From Siniperca chuatsi (lineage: Eukaryota; Chordata; Actinopteri; Centrarchiformes; Sinipercidae), in the NCBI RefSeq assembly GCF_020085105.1, contig NC_058058.1, positions 7,299,175-7,363,174 of the forward strand: a stretch of DNA of 64,000 nt, given 5' to 3'. The translations under genes were made by a program, and so were the position numbers. How positions within the stretch are numbered: the first letter of the stretch is position 1; every line of letters begins with the position of its first letter. Of the stretch, positions 47,945 through 58,337 are shown piece after piece. The notes beneath the pieces were generated by a model. The model had not been told where the DNA came from and did not search any database. It worked only from the letters and a program-made list of their open reading frames with translations.

Positions 47945-50900
47945 ATGGCTACGGCAAGCACCTCAGGGCAGAGCACCTTTGGGCTCGGGAGGAAAAAGAA
48001 GAACCCTGGTCTCATGGATCAGATCAGCAAGTTCTTTGGAGGAGACAAAAAGAAAAGGAGCAAGGTGAGCATCGATGCATTTAAAGAGATGCTTCAGGTT
48101 TCTTTCCAGTTAAACTTCACTGCTCCCGAAGCCTCATAAAACTTTAACTTAGCGTAAAAAGAATTTGATAATTTTTCCTCATTGTACTACAATACTGTGC
48201 TATATTCTACTTGTTTTTAGTGCTTTGTTGGATTTGGAAACATTTGTTAGCTATTCTAGTGTTAGTCAGTGAAGCTAAAACCAAGACTGAAGAATTTAAG
48301 CTCCTCCATATAAATTACCTGATCATCTGATTTACTAAGGATTGTTGTGATGCTTTTCATGAGCTAGGAAAAACTGCTCTGTTTTCAGCTTTGTGAAAAT
48401 GCATTTTTTAAGATTATCTACTGGCTTTATAAGTTTTAATAAAGTTTAAGATGTAAGAGCATTTTCTCAACCCATTGGGGAACAAAAAATAAATAAATCA
48501 AAATCACCAAATTTGGAGATAGATGGTTTTCGGTAGACAGCATATTTCTAATCTCCTTCAACTTGTCTCCATGGCTTTCAGAAGACTTTTTTTAGGAAAT
48601 AATAAATACAACTTAATGACAAATTAAACTGAACTAAAAACAGTTACAGTAACACCCTGCAAGAGCAAATACTAGTTTTAACGAGAGAAAAGTGCATTTT
48701 TCAGTTTGGGGTTTTGCACCTCGCTGAAGGGCTTTTTAAAAGTAGCTGCTTAAAGGGACAGTTCACCCCATAATAAATAATACATATATTTCCTCTAACC
48801 TGTAGTGCTTTTTATCCATCTAGATTGTTTTGCTGTGAGTTTTGGAGATATCAGCCATAGAGATGTCTGCCTTTTTTGAATATAATGGGACTGTATGGCA
48901 CTCGGCTTGTGGTGCTCAAATTGCCGTTGAAAAACTCAACAGCAATGTCTCTTTCCAGAAATCATGGCCCGGTTACTCAAGATAATCCACAGATCTGTTG
49001 TGAGCAGTTTCATGTAGGAACTATCGGTAGAAAGAAAATAGTTCTCCGCTCCTTTAAAGGGAGCAGCCAGACACTCCTTATTTGAGATTTGGATTGGCGA
49101 TTCTCTCATTTCATTTAATACTGAGGCAAAATTCCTCCTGGCCCACACTTTATTTTGTAAGAAGCAAGATACTACATGATTTTAATGTCATTGAAAAGAA
49201 AATTCATGCTCAGAACTCTTTTTCTCTGATAGATTTATTTCTTTTTGCCAGCCAAGTCTTTCCGTTACTTTTATCTTTATCTTTCATAAAAGTTGATCTG
49301 AGTTGAAAACAGTTCCTTAAAATCATGAAAATCAAATTATTTGGACTGCTGACTGGGACCCAAATATTTAAGTGGATGTAACTGTTTAGATACTGAACTT
49401 TAAGGGGACGCTTTAGTGATACAGATGTGTTGCTGCATTAACATACTTGAACACATCATGTTTGTAAAATATCATTACTATAATACATACTATAATATCA
49501 TTATTATATTACTATTAACCTTTCTTCAAGCATTAACACCTGATTTTTTTAAACTGTAGTTATTCTTCAGTTCAGATCTTTTTCAAAAACAATTGTATCT
49601 GAGTTCAGATTGTAAGTTTTAACTTGCAGTAAATTAAGTTAAAGAAATAATGTGTCTACCCACTGAGATGTGAGAAGAAGGAAGAAGTAAAGCTACGCTA
49701 AAATTTACCACGGTGCAGGTAAATTTAGTTGTCGGCCTGGCCCTAAGCTGCAGATAGAAAACCTCAGACAAAACCTCTTTCAAGTTCAAGAGTCAACACT
49801 CTGTGATGGGAGGGGCCCTCGGGAGTCAGAGCTGCTCTCGTACAGACCCCTTTCATCTGACATCCAAGTTTTTCTGAGTAGGTGCAGCACAAGCATGTCA
49901 GATCTCAAATTGTGTGTATTCACTTAGATCTGTTCCCTCATATGTTACAGGCTTTCTGTCCTGCACTTTTAATATAATATAAAGTGCCAAAACAAAACCA
50001 CAAAGAAAGGAATTTATATAGGTATCTTTTTAGGTTTATTGATTTACATTGATGAAACATAAAGACAAGTGACAGAAAATACACATTAATTAGGATAAAC
50101 AGACATCAGTGTATTTATTTGACAGGATGAATCAGCTGTCAGCAGTGCAGGCAGAGAAGGTCAGATGTGTGAGGTTGTTCTCTCTCAACACCTGATACAG
50201 CTCTTGAATGTGGTATCATAGTGTATTCGACTACATCACCCTTCACTCTCTTACTGTAAATCTTTCATGCTGTTTCCGTTTTGTATTTTAATGAACTTTA
50301 ATTGATTCAATTAGCAGATTTCTCATCATAGAACATGGTTCGAGTCCTTTCTTGTACTTCTTGTCTACTTAATTTTGTTCCTCTCTCACAATGTGAGACT
50401 TAACACCCAGTAGGGCCTTGAAATGATTATAATTACTGTAATTATTATATTAGGAGGTATGGTGCAGCTGGGACCAACTTTCAGGAAAGAACTGATGTCT
50501 ATTCAAGCTCATGCCATGCTAATCCATCATGAATATACTGCATAAAAATATTTTTCAATGCTGTTGAGTTACATGGTGCTTAAGGGGCTAAAAACACTGA
50601 TGACATTTGATTTGATTAATTTGATTTCACAGTAGCATGACTCGCTCTTGTGGTATATGTAAACACATACAGTTACTTGACCTCTGTTGATCCTCACAGG
50701 GGTCGTTCCGGGGTCACCTGGCCACCTCACCCCAGCAATCCTCCGCTCGCCGCCGGACCAATGAAAACGCTGTGGTGCATTTCTTCAGGAGCATCGTAAG
50801 TTTCTTGGATTAAATGGTGTCATATTGTACACATCATATCATAGATCATACGCATGTTTTACATACCTTTAACCATGTGCATAAAGTCATTTTTTGTTTG

Positions 50901-53900
50901 ATTTTGAGTTTGATGTATTACACTACAAGACCGCCATGAGTTGCATAAGTCAGAACACAGAACAAACCAATTTCCTCCAGTTTATACTGTATGAGTGTTG
51001 AACTGTCAGTGTTTTCTTTTGAGTTACTTTGGATCAAACTTTTGGCATCAATAGTACTCCAGCGTTTCAAAAACAGCACGCTGATCACAAAGCTGCGTGA
51101 CATTTACATACTGATAAAAAAAGGAAAGTTTCTATCAGCAGCTCAATCATTTGTTCATTTAAAAACAGCTTGTTGTTCTGTTTTCCTGCCCTGTGCAATC
51201 AGTCATTCCGTTGTTGTTCTTGCTTGGTTTTTCTCAGGGGTCCTCTCCTCGTCCTAAATCCAGGGTGAGTCTCATTTTTTCACAATATCTGTTTTATTGA
51301 TCATTCCAGAGGTGTAGCCGCAGGGTGAAGAAGCAGAGATGACTTCTCATCACTTTTTAGCTATGACTCTATGACTCTCTGAGTCTATTCTAATGTACTC
51401 CATCATATTTCTCAATGTCAAATATATATATAATATCTGCATTTTTTAAAAATGGTGTTTTGTTTTAAGCTTTTTATTGGATATCCACTTGGGGTTTCAT
51501 TGGATACCTTGGGGTAGGATACATTGGATACCTTTAAGCCATTATGTGTGGGATTTTATAACCATCCAGTGGTAGCATCACATAAGATGCTGTGTCAGAC
51601 AGCAACGTATGCCGCTAGCCCCCTCCCCCATGTGGATCTGACCCGGGGACACTTCAGGCAGCTGATAAAATGGCATTGTCGTATTTTTTACAAACAAAAA
51701 TGTATGCCACGAAACAATTTGAAATATGCTATAGTCAAATAACAAGACTAAGATTCTACAGCCACACTAGTGGTTAGGCACAGCGTGCTAACAAGTTCAT
51801 AGTCACAATGCTAACATGCTGGTGTTCAGCAGGTATAATCCATGTTCACCATCTTAGTTTGGTTTGCTACCATGCTAACATTTGCTAATAAGCACTAAAC
51901 ACTAGTTTAGCTAATTAGCAGTAAACACTGGTTTTTAGCTAATGTTTAGTTATTTAGCACTAAACACTAGTTTAACACTAGTAGCACAACTGATTGGAAT
52001 GTCATTAGTTTAGTAGATATTTCATCGTCATAAGCCACAGTACTGGGCAAATAGAAATTTTGACCTGATGATGGCGCTAGAGGAAAATTCAAGGGATCAC
52101 CAGAGTCATTAGGATACATCCTGTGGGGAACATGAATGTACCAACTTTATTGGTAATCTATCTTGTAGATGTGGTGATATTTCACTGGATAATTGAACTC
52201 TTCGCCCTATTAGTGGCACTAGATAAAAAGTCACCAAAGAGATCACCAGTTAGTAGCCTAGGCTCCGTCCTCTGGGGACCATGAACATCTGCACCAAATT
52301 TCATTACAATCCATGCAAAAGATATTTCACACCACTAGCTAAAAATTCTACACATAGTGGCTTAAGTTGTGGATGGGGATATTTCAAAAAATCACTGTAT
52401 TGTAATGATTTTAGTGTTACTTTTATGTTGTTCTATGTATAGCTACTATGTAATTATTGGATTATTGGTCCATTAACTCCGATGGGTCACACGATAAATC
52501 TGAGGGGTCACAAGATGATTATTAGGAAAAGAAAAGAAATAAAAACATTGTTCTGCCACATACATTTATATTGACTTTTCTCTTGTCAAACATAATTGGG
52601 ATAGTTTTATCTTTTCTGGTCACCAAAATGGGAAAGCGTTAGGGGGGGAAGTCACTCTATTGACTCATTTTAAGGGGTCACAAACCAAAAATGTTGGGAG
52701 TCTACTTTACCACCACATCACTGCTAATCAAGCCACTGGATGATTCTCAGATGTGTTCCACTACACTCTCATCTCATCATGTCACTGTCTTTTTTTTTTT
52801 TCATGTCCAGTGGAGAGATGTCTTGGGCTTGGTACGTCACACAATCTTACCTTCAATCAAACAAAAGCCCCACTGCTGAATGCACCGCTCTGTGTGTGTG
52901 TGTGTGTGTGTTTAATGATCCCATTTCTGTCTGTAGAGAGCTCCTCCGCAATGTGTCCTTTGTCTGCACGGCACCTGTTACCTAACCTTCACGCTCATTC
53001 TGTCCCTTTCTCACTTTGTCTTTCACTGCTTTGCACCTTGAAGAAAAATATCTTTTATACCTGAGCATGTGGAATCAAGACATATTCAAAAGGAGATGCT
53101 GATTCACCAGCATTTACAGCTGAAAGGCAAATCTTACAGCAGCTCACGCTTGTTGGGTGCCACAGAAAATCACTTTCATTCACTGGTTGATCAGTCAAAA
53201 AGATTGATTTATTCATTTTTGACACTAACAAGTATTGGCTTATTGGTAAATTTATTACATTTCAACCCCCCCCCCCCTTCTTTGCTTCAATCCAGAGCGA
53301 CTCGCTGCTTCTGGATGACTTTGAAACTGCTCGACTATTTATGAACCACAACCGGTAAACATTTTCTCTTAGGACCTCTTGACCTGCATCACCCTCCTCC
53401 TCCTCTTCTCTTTCACACCTCTAGTTCTCTGTAACACATCCATCCCCTCTGTGCCAGAGATGACTCACCGATCCATTTTGACTTCCCACCTTCTTTGCGT
53501 CTTCTCATCTGTCCGGCGACTGTGGACAGCCATATGTGTGTCATTTGATGGTGATTATCCACTCATTTCCTCAGTGTCAGTCACTTCACCGTGGACCTTA
53601 CCTTGTCTTTGTCATCCATCTTCTTTCCCCTGAAGGTTGCTGTATCTGAGTCTGGTCCTGTCACATGTTCATGTTTTCCTCCATGTCATCTTATTCTCTC
53701 ACAACAACAGATCAAAGAACATAGACAACTGTTTCTTCCACATCACACTGCTGCTGTTGCAGAGAAACCACATACCTGCAGTTTTGTTGTTTTCCCCACA
53801 GCTTACGTGTGAAATTAGGGTTATATACTGAAACTATTTTGTGACCTTTAGACCTTTATAATATGTGTATAATTTCTAAAACTTATATAACCTCACATCA

Positions 53901-55082
53901 GTCCACCTTTATTGTGGAAATTCAGCTTGTAGCAAAGTGCATTAAATCTCAATGAAAACATAGATCCAAATACAAAAAGGTCGATCCCAATGCAATTAAA
54001 GAGGATGGATGGTAAACAAAGAGATACATTTGCAAAATATCCAAAAAGTGCAAAAGTTTGGGCACTAATAAGGAAGTATGCTGTCTTTTCTTCTTTTTTT
54101 GAAAGATGTATTCTTTTGTGGATATGTGTTTTTTGTCCAACAACAGCAATTATTCTCTATAACATTTTTAAGCAATTTTGTGGTAATTGTTTGGCATTTT
54201 GTTAAAGTAGTGGGACATCTCTGATGCTCTGAGGTAAAATGTGTCTCATCTCGTGAAGAGAAAAAGGCCATCAATGTAAAATGAATTAAACGTCTGGTTA
54301 AAGGTTATACAATGACAAAGCAGCAAACGTTGTTTCAGGCCCTGGTTTCAGGTCTCCATCCGTGCTTATAGAGCATCTTTTTCTAGGCCTCGTCGCCACG
54401 TGCCGAGAGCACAAAGTCGCCAGTCAGAAGACGCAGAGACCAAAGCACACTGTCCAGAATCTTCAACCTGGTGAGCTTACCGCATGTTTGCCTCCTTGTT
54501 TTACTCAAAAATTTCCTCTTTTTATCTGTAAAACTGGGCTTCATGAACACTGTTTCCTGTCTGTGTTTGACCAAACGCAACAGTGATGCTCTCATCAGAG
54601 ACCAGTGAGTAATGAATAAATACAGTATAATTACTCACCATTTCAGTTGGAATACTTTTCACTCATTTTCTTTCATCGACACGCTTTCACAGCAGCCTGT
54701 CATCATAATAAACTAATGAGCTTAAGAGCAACATTTGTATTTTTACAGTGACACTACATGTAAACCCAAATATTAAATTTCTCAGACATGTATTCATTGA
54801 TTATTTTTCTACATATTCCATCTACCTCGACTCTTCTGAGGGTTTATTTTCAGTGTGGATGGTCTCCTTGAATCCCAACAAATGTGAAGCATTTGACAAT
54901 CAAATCTTTCATGAACTTTCAGCACAGTTTTAGCTGAAAACTACATCACCCCCAGATTGCTCTTACATGTCATCTCTGGGGATAGAAAATGTTGCCCTCA
55001 GCCACATCATCATCGTCCTTCTTCTCTCCAGGGAGAAACCAAGTCCCGTCCCCCCCCCAAACGCTGGAGCACCATCTTCTAA
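47945..55082 (+). CDS. mbp: Myelin basic protein, 6 coding exons (predicted main isoform)
   Basis: Exons are 47,945-48,064, 50,700-50,795, 51,238-51,264, 52,811-52,831, 54,387-54,470 and 55,032-55,082. All are phase 0 with GT-AG sites and give 132 aa. Exon 1 begins MATASTSGQS and holds ISKFFGGDKKKRSK, matching mammalian IGRFFGGD. Exon 2 carries NENAVVHFFRSI (mammalian ENPVVHFFKNI), the central membrane-binding helix. Exon 3 is a 27-nt PRPKSR microexon and exon 4 a 21-nt WRDVLGL microexon. The last two give DQSTLSRIFNL, then GETKSRPPPKRWSTIF, with the intron where mammals split GTLSKIFKL from the tail. The protein is very basic. MBP binds acidic lipids on the cytoplasmic face of glial membranes and compacts myelin. 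The exon 3 and 4 assignments rest mainly on splice phase. It is shorter than mammalian classic isoforms (about 170 aa), as several internal segments are absent. Confidence 0.85.
48065..50699. other. mbp intron 1, with repeat at 48,750-49,080
   Basis: The donor is AAG|GTGAGC and the acceptor CCTCACAG|GGG. The intron contains a repeat from AAAGGGACAGTTCACCCC (about 48,752) through AACTCAACAGCAATGTCTC to TTTCATGTAGGAACTATCGG, a relative of the copies at 22.1 and 43.3 kb. About 49,690-49,880 is of higher complexity. No further exon is recognised. Confidence 0.6.
51738..52335 (+). repeat. Interspersed repeat family E, copy 6 (mbp intron)
   Basis: CAAGACTAAGATTCTACAGCC, GCTAACATGCTGGTGTTCAGC, a triplicated GCTAATTAGCA(C/G)TAAACAC-like word, TGATGATGGCGCTAGAGG and GGGACCATGAACATCTG. 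It lies in the intron between the two microexons, in the same orientation as mbp. Confidence 0.65.
52476..52702. mobile_element. Partial copy of the element nested at 1980-2309
   Basis: GGGTCACACGATAAATCTGAGGGGTCACAAGATGA and TAAGGGGTCACAAACCAAAAATGTTGGGAG follow the order of the 1980-2309 element, but the left terminus is missing. It lies in an mbp intron about 110 bases upstream of the 21-nt exon. Confidence 0.55.
52891..52911. repeat. (TG)n microsatellite in mbp intron
   Basis: About ten TG units, 60 bases downstream of the 21-nt exon donor. Confidence 0.9.
53296..53354 (+). CDS. mbp: Candidate mbp cassette exon, 59 nt, frame-changing
   Basis: A good acceptor (TTTGCTTCAATCCAG|AGC) and donor (AACCG|GTAAAC) bound 59 nt reading SDSLLLDDFETARLFMNHNR in the mbp frame. 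Because 59 is not a multiple of three, inclusion would move exons 54,387-54,470 and 55,032 onward into the next frame. That frame is open to a TAA at 55,192-55,194, giving a predicted 189-aa product with a 102-residue alternative C-terminal part. Without it, the conserved MBP C-terminus is kept. No mammalian counterpart is known to me. It may be a real alternative exon or a chance open stretch with good splice sites. Confidence 0.3.
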
Positions 55083-56303
55083 GCTCTCCACTGAGGACCA
55101 AAGCACAGATCCAACGCCGACGGGACAAGACAAAGGAGGAGGAAAAGATCTGCAAGCGGCGGACTCACAACCTCAAAAAATGTTAACCCACTAACACAAG
55201 CTGTATGTTAGACAGTGAGACCACACTGACACAGTATGAAATCCATTCTCCAGGCATGTAGATGGTCATTGTGCCAGTTTTCTTTTTAATCCTACTTCTA
55301 AGCATATCTTGTCTCAGTCATTATTTAGCTGTTTATAAGAGGTTTGGTCATGCTTTTAGTAAAATATCTTACTGTAAAAATCACCCATTCGAGTATCTTG
55401 ATCTCATGGTGCTAGTGTCTGCTGTCTGCTGTCTGAGGTTCGTTCATGGCAGATGTTTGTTTTTCTATTTGTCTCCTGTCATCTGCATTTTGTACATGAG
55501 TGACGCTTTATGTATCTCGCTGCTTTCACACAACTCACACACCAAACAAATCATTGTTTTTGTTTCATATGTGAAGTCTAGACGAAGAGTGTTTGTCGTT
55601 GTTGTGCTCGTATGTTGCAAAGAAATGCATTTGAAAATACAACGGGAAACCTGCAGTATATGAGTAGTGTGCACTCTAATATTGTCTTAATGTCATTTCA
55701 TTATGTTTCAGTGTAATTAATAAACATGTACAGTATGATATCATTCAAGTCTATCCAAAAAAATGCCCTTTTCAAATGCACTCTTACATACAACTAAATA
55801 ATACAACTAAAAAATGTCCTAAAAACAACTGGTCTGCTCGCTATAGCATAGTAGCTTTTCCATCTATCTCATTTATCGTGAGTTATCTGTTTGCATCTTA
55901 AATTGAGTTTGAAGTTTTAATGTTATTTGTGTTTTATTTAGAAGATGACAGACAAAAGCTTTATTTGACGGTCAGATAGCAAGTGGTTCAAAGGTTTACG
56001 GCAGAAGCACCGAGATGGTGTAGTACTGAAGGGCAGTATGTTGATTTCAAATGTTCTGATGCATGATTTTATTTTGTTCATGATAAATTACATTGCCACT
56101 CTCATTTGTACATGCTCTGTTTGTATGTTCACTTTAACAGAATAGTCAAAATCACTGTAAAGGTTGCTGACGTGGTGGTGCTACAGTAACAGGAACTGAT
56201 ACTTAGAAAACTGAGTGTTTTGTTTCCTCTTAATGTAAAACTCTGTCTTTAATGTTCAGCCTAATTGGAAATAAACATGTTATGTCTTCTCTCTGTTAAT
56301 AAA
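55083..56303 (+). other. mbp 3' UTR with polyadenylation signals
   Basis: After the stop at 55,080-55,082, about 1.2 kb of non-coding sequence leads to AATAAA at 56,270-56,275 and AATAAA at 56,298-56,303, followed by a T/G-rich stretch (TTCTGTTGTCTTTATT). An earlier AATAAA at 55,719-55,724 could give a shorter message. A UTR of more than 1 kb is usual for MBP. The 133-codon frame at 55,262-55,663 lies within it and is not considered coding. Confidence 0.6.
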
Positions 56304-56404
56304 TGTTTTAAAATCTGACAATTCTGTTGTCTTTATTACGTCCATTTTTTCACATTTTAGGTATTTTTGTAGCCAAAACAGAATGATACACATTTACCAA
56401 CCTT

Positions 56405-56760
56405 CATTTTCAATTTGCTTTAAAGAAATTGTTTGACATTTTGGGAAATATGCTTATTCACTTTCTTGCCAAGAGTTGAGGAGATAATACCACTCTCCCG
56501 TTTGTATGGTAAGTAGTTGAAGGCAGGAGACCGTTAGCTTTGCTTAGCATAAAGACTGGAAACGGGGAAACATCTAGCCTGGCTAGCTTACCAGCACCTC
56601 CAAAGCTCACTAATTAATACGGTATACCTTGTTTGTTTAGTGTAAATAAAGTGTTAAACCAAAAATGTGTTGTTTTACAGGGAGGTTTTGTGCCGAACTA
56701 CAGCCAGGCTAGCCCCCTTCTTCCAGTCTTTATGCTAAGCTAAGCTAAACGACGGGCATG
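56405..56760 (+). mobile_element. Short interspersed element (GACATTTTGGGAAATATGC family)
   Basis: GACATTTTGGGAAATATGC, CTTTCTTGCCAAGAGTTGAGG, TTAGCATAAAGACTGGAAACGGGG, ACCAGCACCTCCAAAGCTCAC and GGAGGTTTTGTGCCG occur in the usual order, then an inverted TTCCAGTCTTTATGCTAAGC. The minus-strand relative is at 28,540-28,890. Confidence 0.7.
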
Positions 56761-57730
56761 TTGATAGTGGACGCTGCAACATCATGTCTCAACCAGCTTC
56801 AAGGTTTACTGAGCAGCTGAATAACTGAAGAGGGCAGAAATGACGTATGATTATCCACCAGTGAACAGACTCCCACACACTCTTGAAATATCCTCTGGAG
56901 GCCAATCATGTAACTCAGACAATAATCCCAATAACAAAGTGTTCTAACGTTACAGACTGAAAGATCTCAACTACATCAAGCTGTACATTTTGTCCTAACA
57001 TTTAATAAGGACGATACTCAGGAGTGGGAAAAACAATGTTTCTCATCATTAGAAATAATGCTGAGATAGAACTTTTCAAGGACGACTGCCCCTAAACCAC
57101 AATTAGCAAAGAGCTCCATCTCTCCTCCTCCAACGTTCCTGTGATAATTGGCTCAGTGGGGCGAAATCCACTTCACACAAAAAGGAGGTGAAATGTAATT
57201 TCTCCTGTTCTTGACACATTTTAGCATCCACATAAAGGGCTAAATATACCCTGAGCATTTCACTATGGTTCGTCTTTACACTGGCCATACAGATGTCTGG
57301 TATGAGGAAATATCAATACAAATGTATTAAAATCTCAAAAAGACTTCTGATATAAGACTTTGAAAACTGTGTAATTCCCTATACTGTATTAATTTGACTG
57401 GTTGCATACAGTGCCATATGCAATACCTTTTTTTCTTTGTTGCACCTCTTTGTAGAGTGGCTCTTTGATTGTCACGACCTCATGTTTGCCATTGAAATGG
57501 AAATATCTATAGGTTGCCCGCTGAATGCACCTGAATACATTAAATGAAAGTCCCATTCATTAGATGGCATCTTTCAAGGTCTCTGGGTCTTTTACAATTG
57601 ATGGAGGATGCTTTCTTCAAACACAGTGAAGACCTTTTGCACAATTTAAGCACAGGAAAGGGATGCTGCAGTGTTGAGCAAGGGAGACCTCTGGTGCTCC
57701 GCCATTGTGCTGCAAAGGAACTCAGCGCCA
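56761..57730. other. Intergenic sequence between mbp and zbtb22
   Basis: No gene seen between the two convergent genes. Confidence 0.4.
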
Positions 57731-57870
57731 CAGCGTTCTAGAATGACCCACAATGTTTTAAAATGAGCCTGTGTTCTAGAATAAGCCTCAGTGTTCTAGA
57801 ATGGTCCACTAAAATGAATGACCCACAATGTTCTAGAATGAGTGTTATAGAATAAATCCCAACATTCCAC
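57731..57870. repeat. Tandem repeat of TGTTCTAGAATGACCCACAA units
   Basis: The palindrome TTCTAGAA occurs at 57,736-57,743, 57,774-57,781, 57,794-57,801 and 57,831-57,838, within degenerate units of about 20 bases sharing ATGACCCACAATG. The array lies just beyond the predicted zbtb22 3' end. Confidence 0.75.
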
Positions 57871-57895
57871 AATCAATCAGAAAAATCAAAACTGT

Positions 57896-58337
57896 TTTAT
57901 TACCATATATAGCAAGATTTATTTCCTTTACATAGTAGAAGAGACATCAATATGGCACAGAAAACATTTTTATAACCTTGTATTTATTTTATAATGCAGA
58001 CCAGTGGCAAATCATTTATGTGCAAAATTAACTTTAATTTGGGCTCAAGAAGTACATTCACAACACGGCTTGTTACTGATATACAGTTGACAGCATCACT
58101 AAACAAGAACTGGGCCTCCATGGCACTGCACAAATGAAAAAGAATCACTTGAATGAAGCATATGATTGTTCCTATTTTTCCAAAATACCCATGACATGAA
58201 AAGAATGCACATAAAAAAAGAAGCCTTCGATGATTTGTGTCCGTCGACTTTTCAAGTCATCATGTTTCACTGTCCTTCTTGTATGTATTTATGTACATAC
58301 AGTTTAAGTGCTGTAAACCTATGTTTCACATCAACAT
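57896..58337 (-). other. zbtb22 3' UTR (predicted)
   Basis: On the minus strand, downstream of the zbtb22 stop, AATAAA signals lie at 57,983-57,988, 57,918-57,923 and 57,896-57,901. The true end is unknown; any of these gives a UTR of 350-440 nt. Confidence 0.4.

Noticed and set aside
55262..55663. 133-codon open frame on the plus strand
   Set aside because: It lies in the mbp 3' UTR, is hydrophobic and unrecognised, and is best explained by AT-rich sequence.
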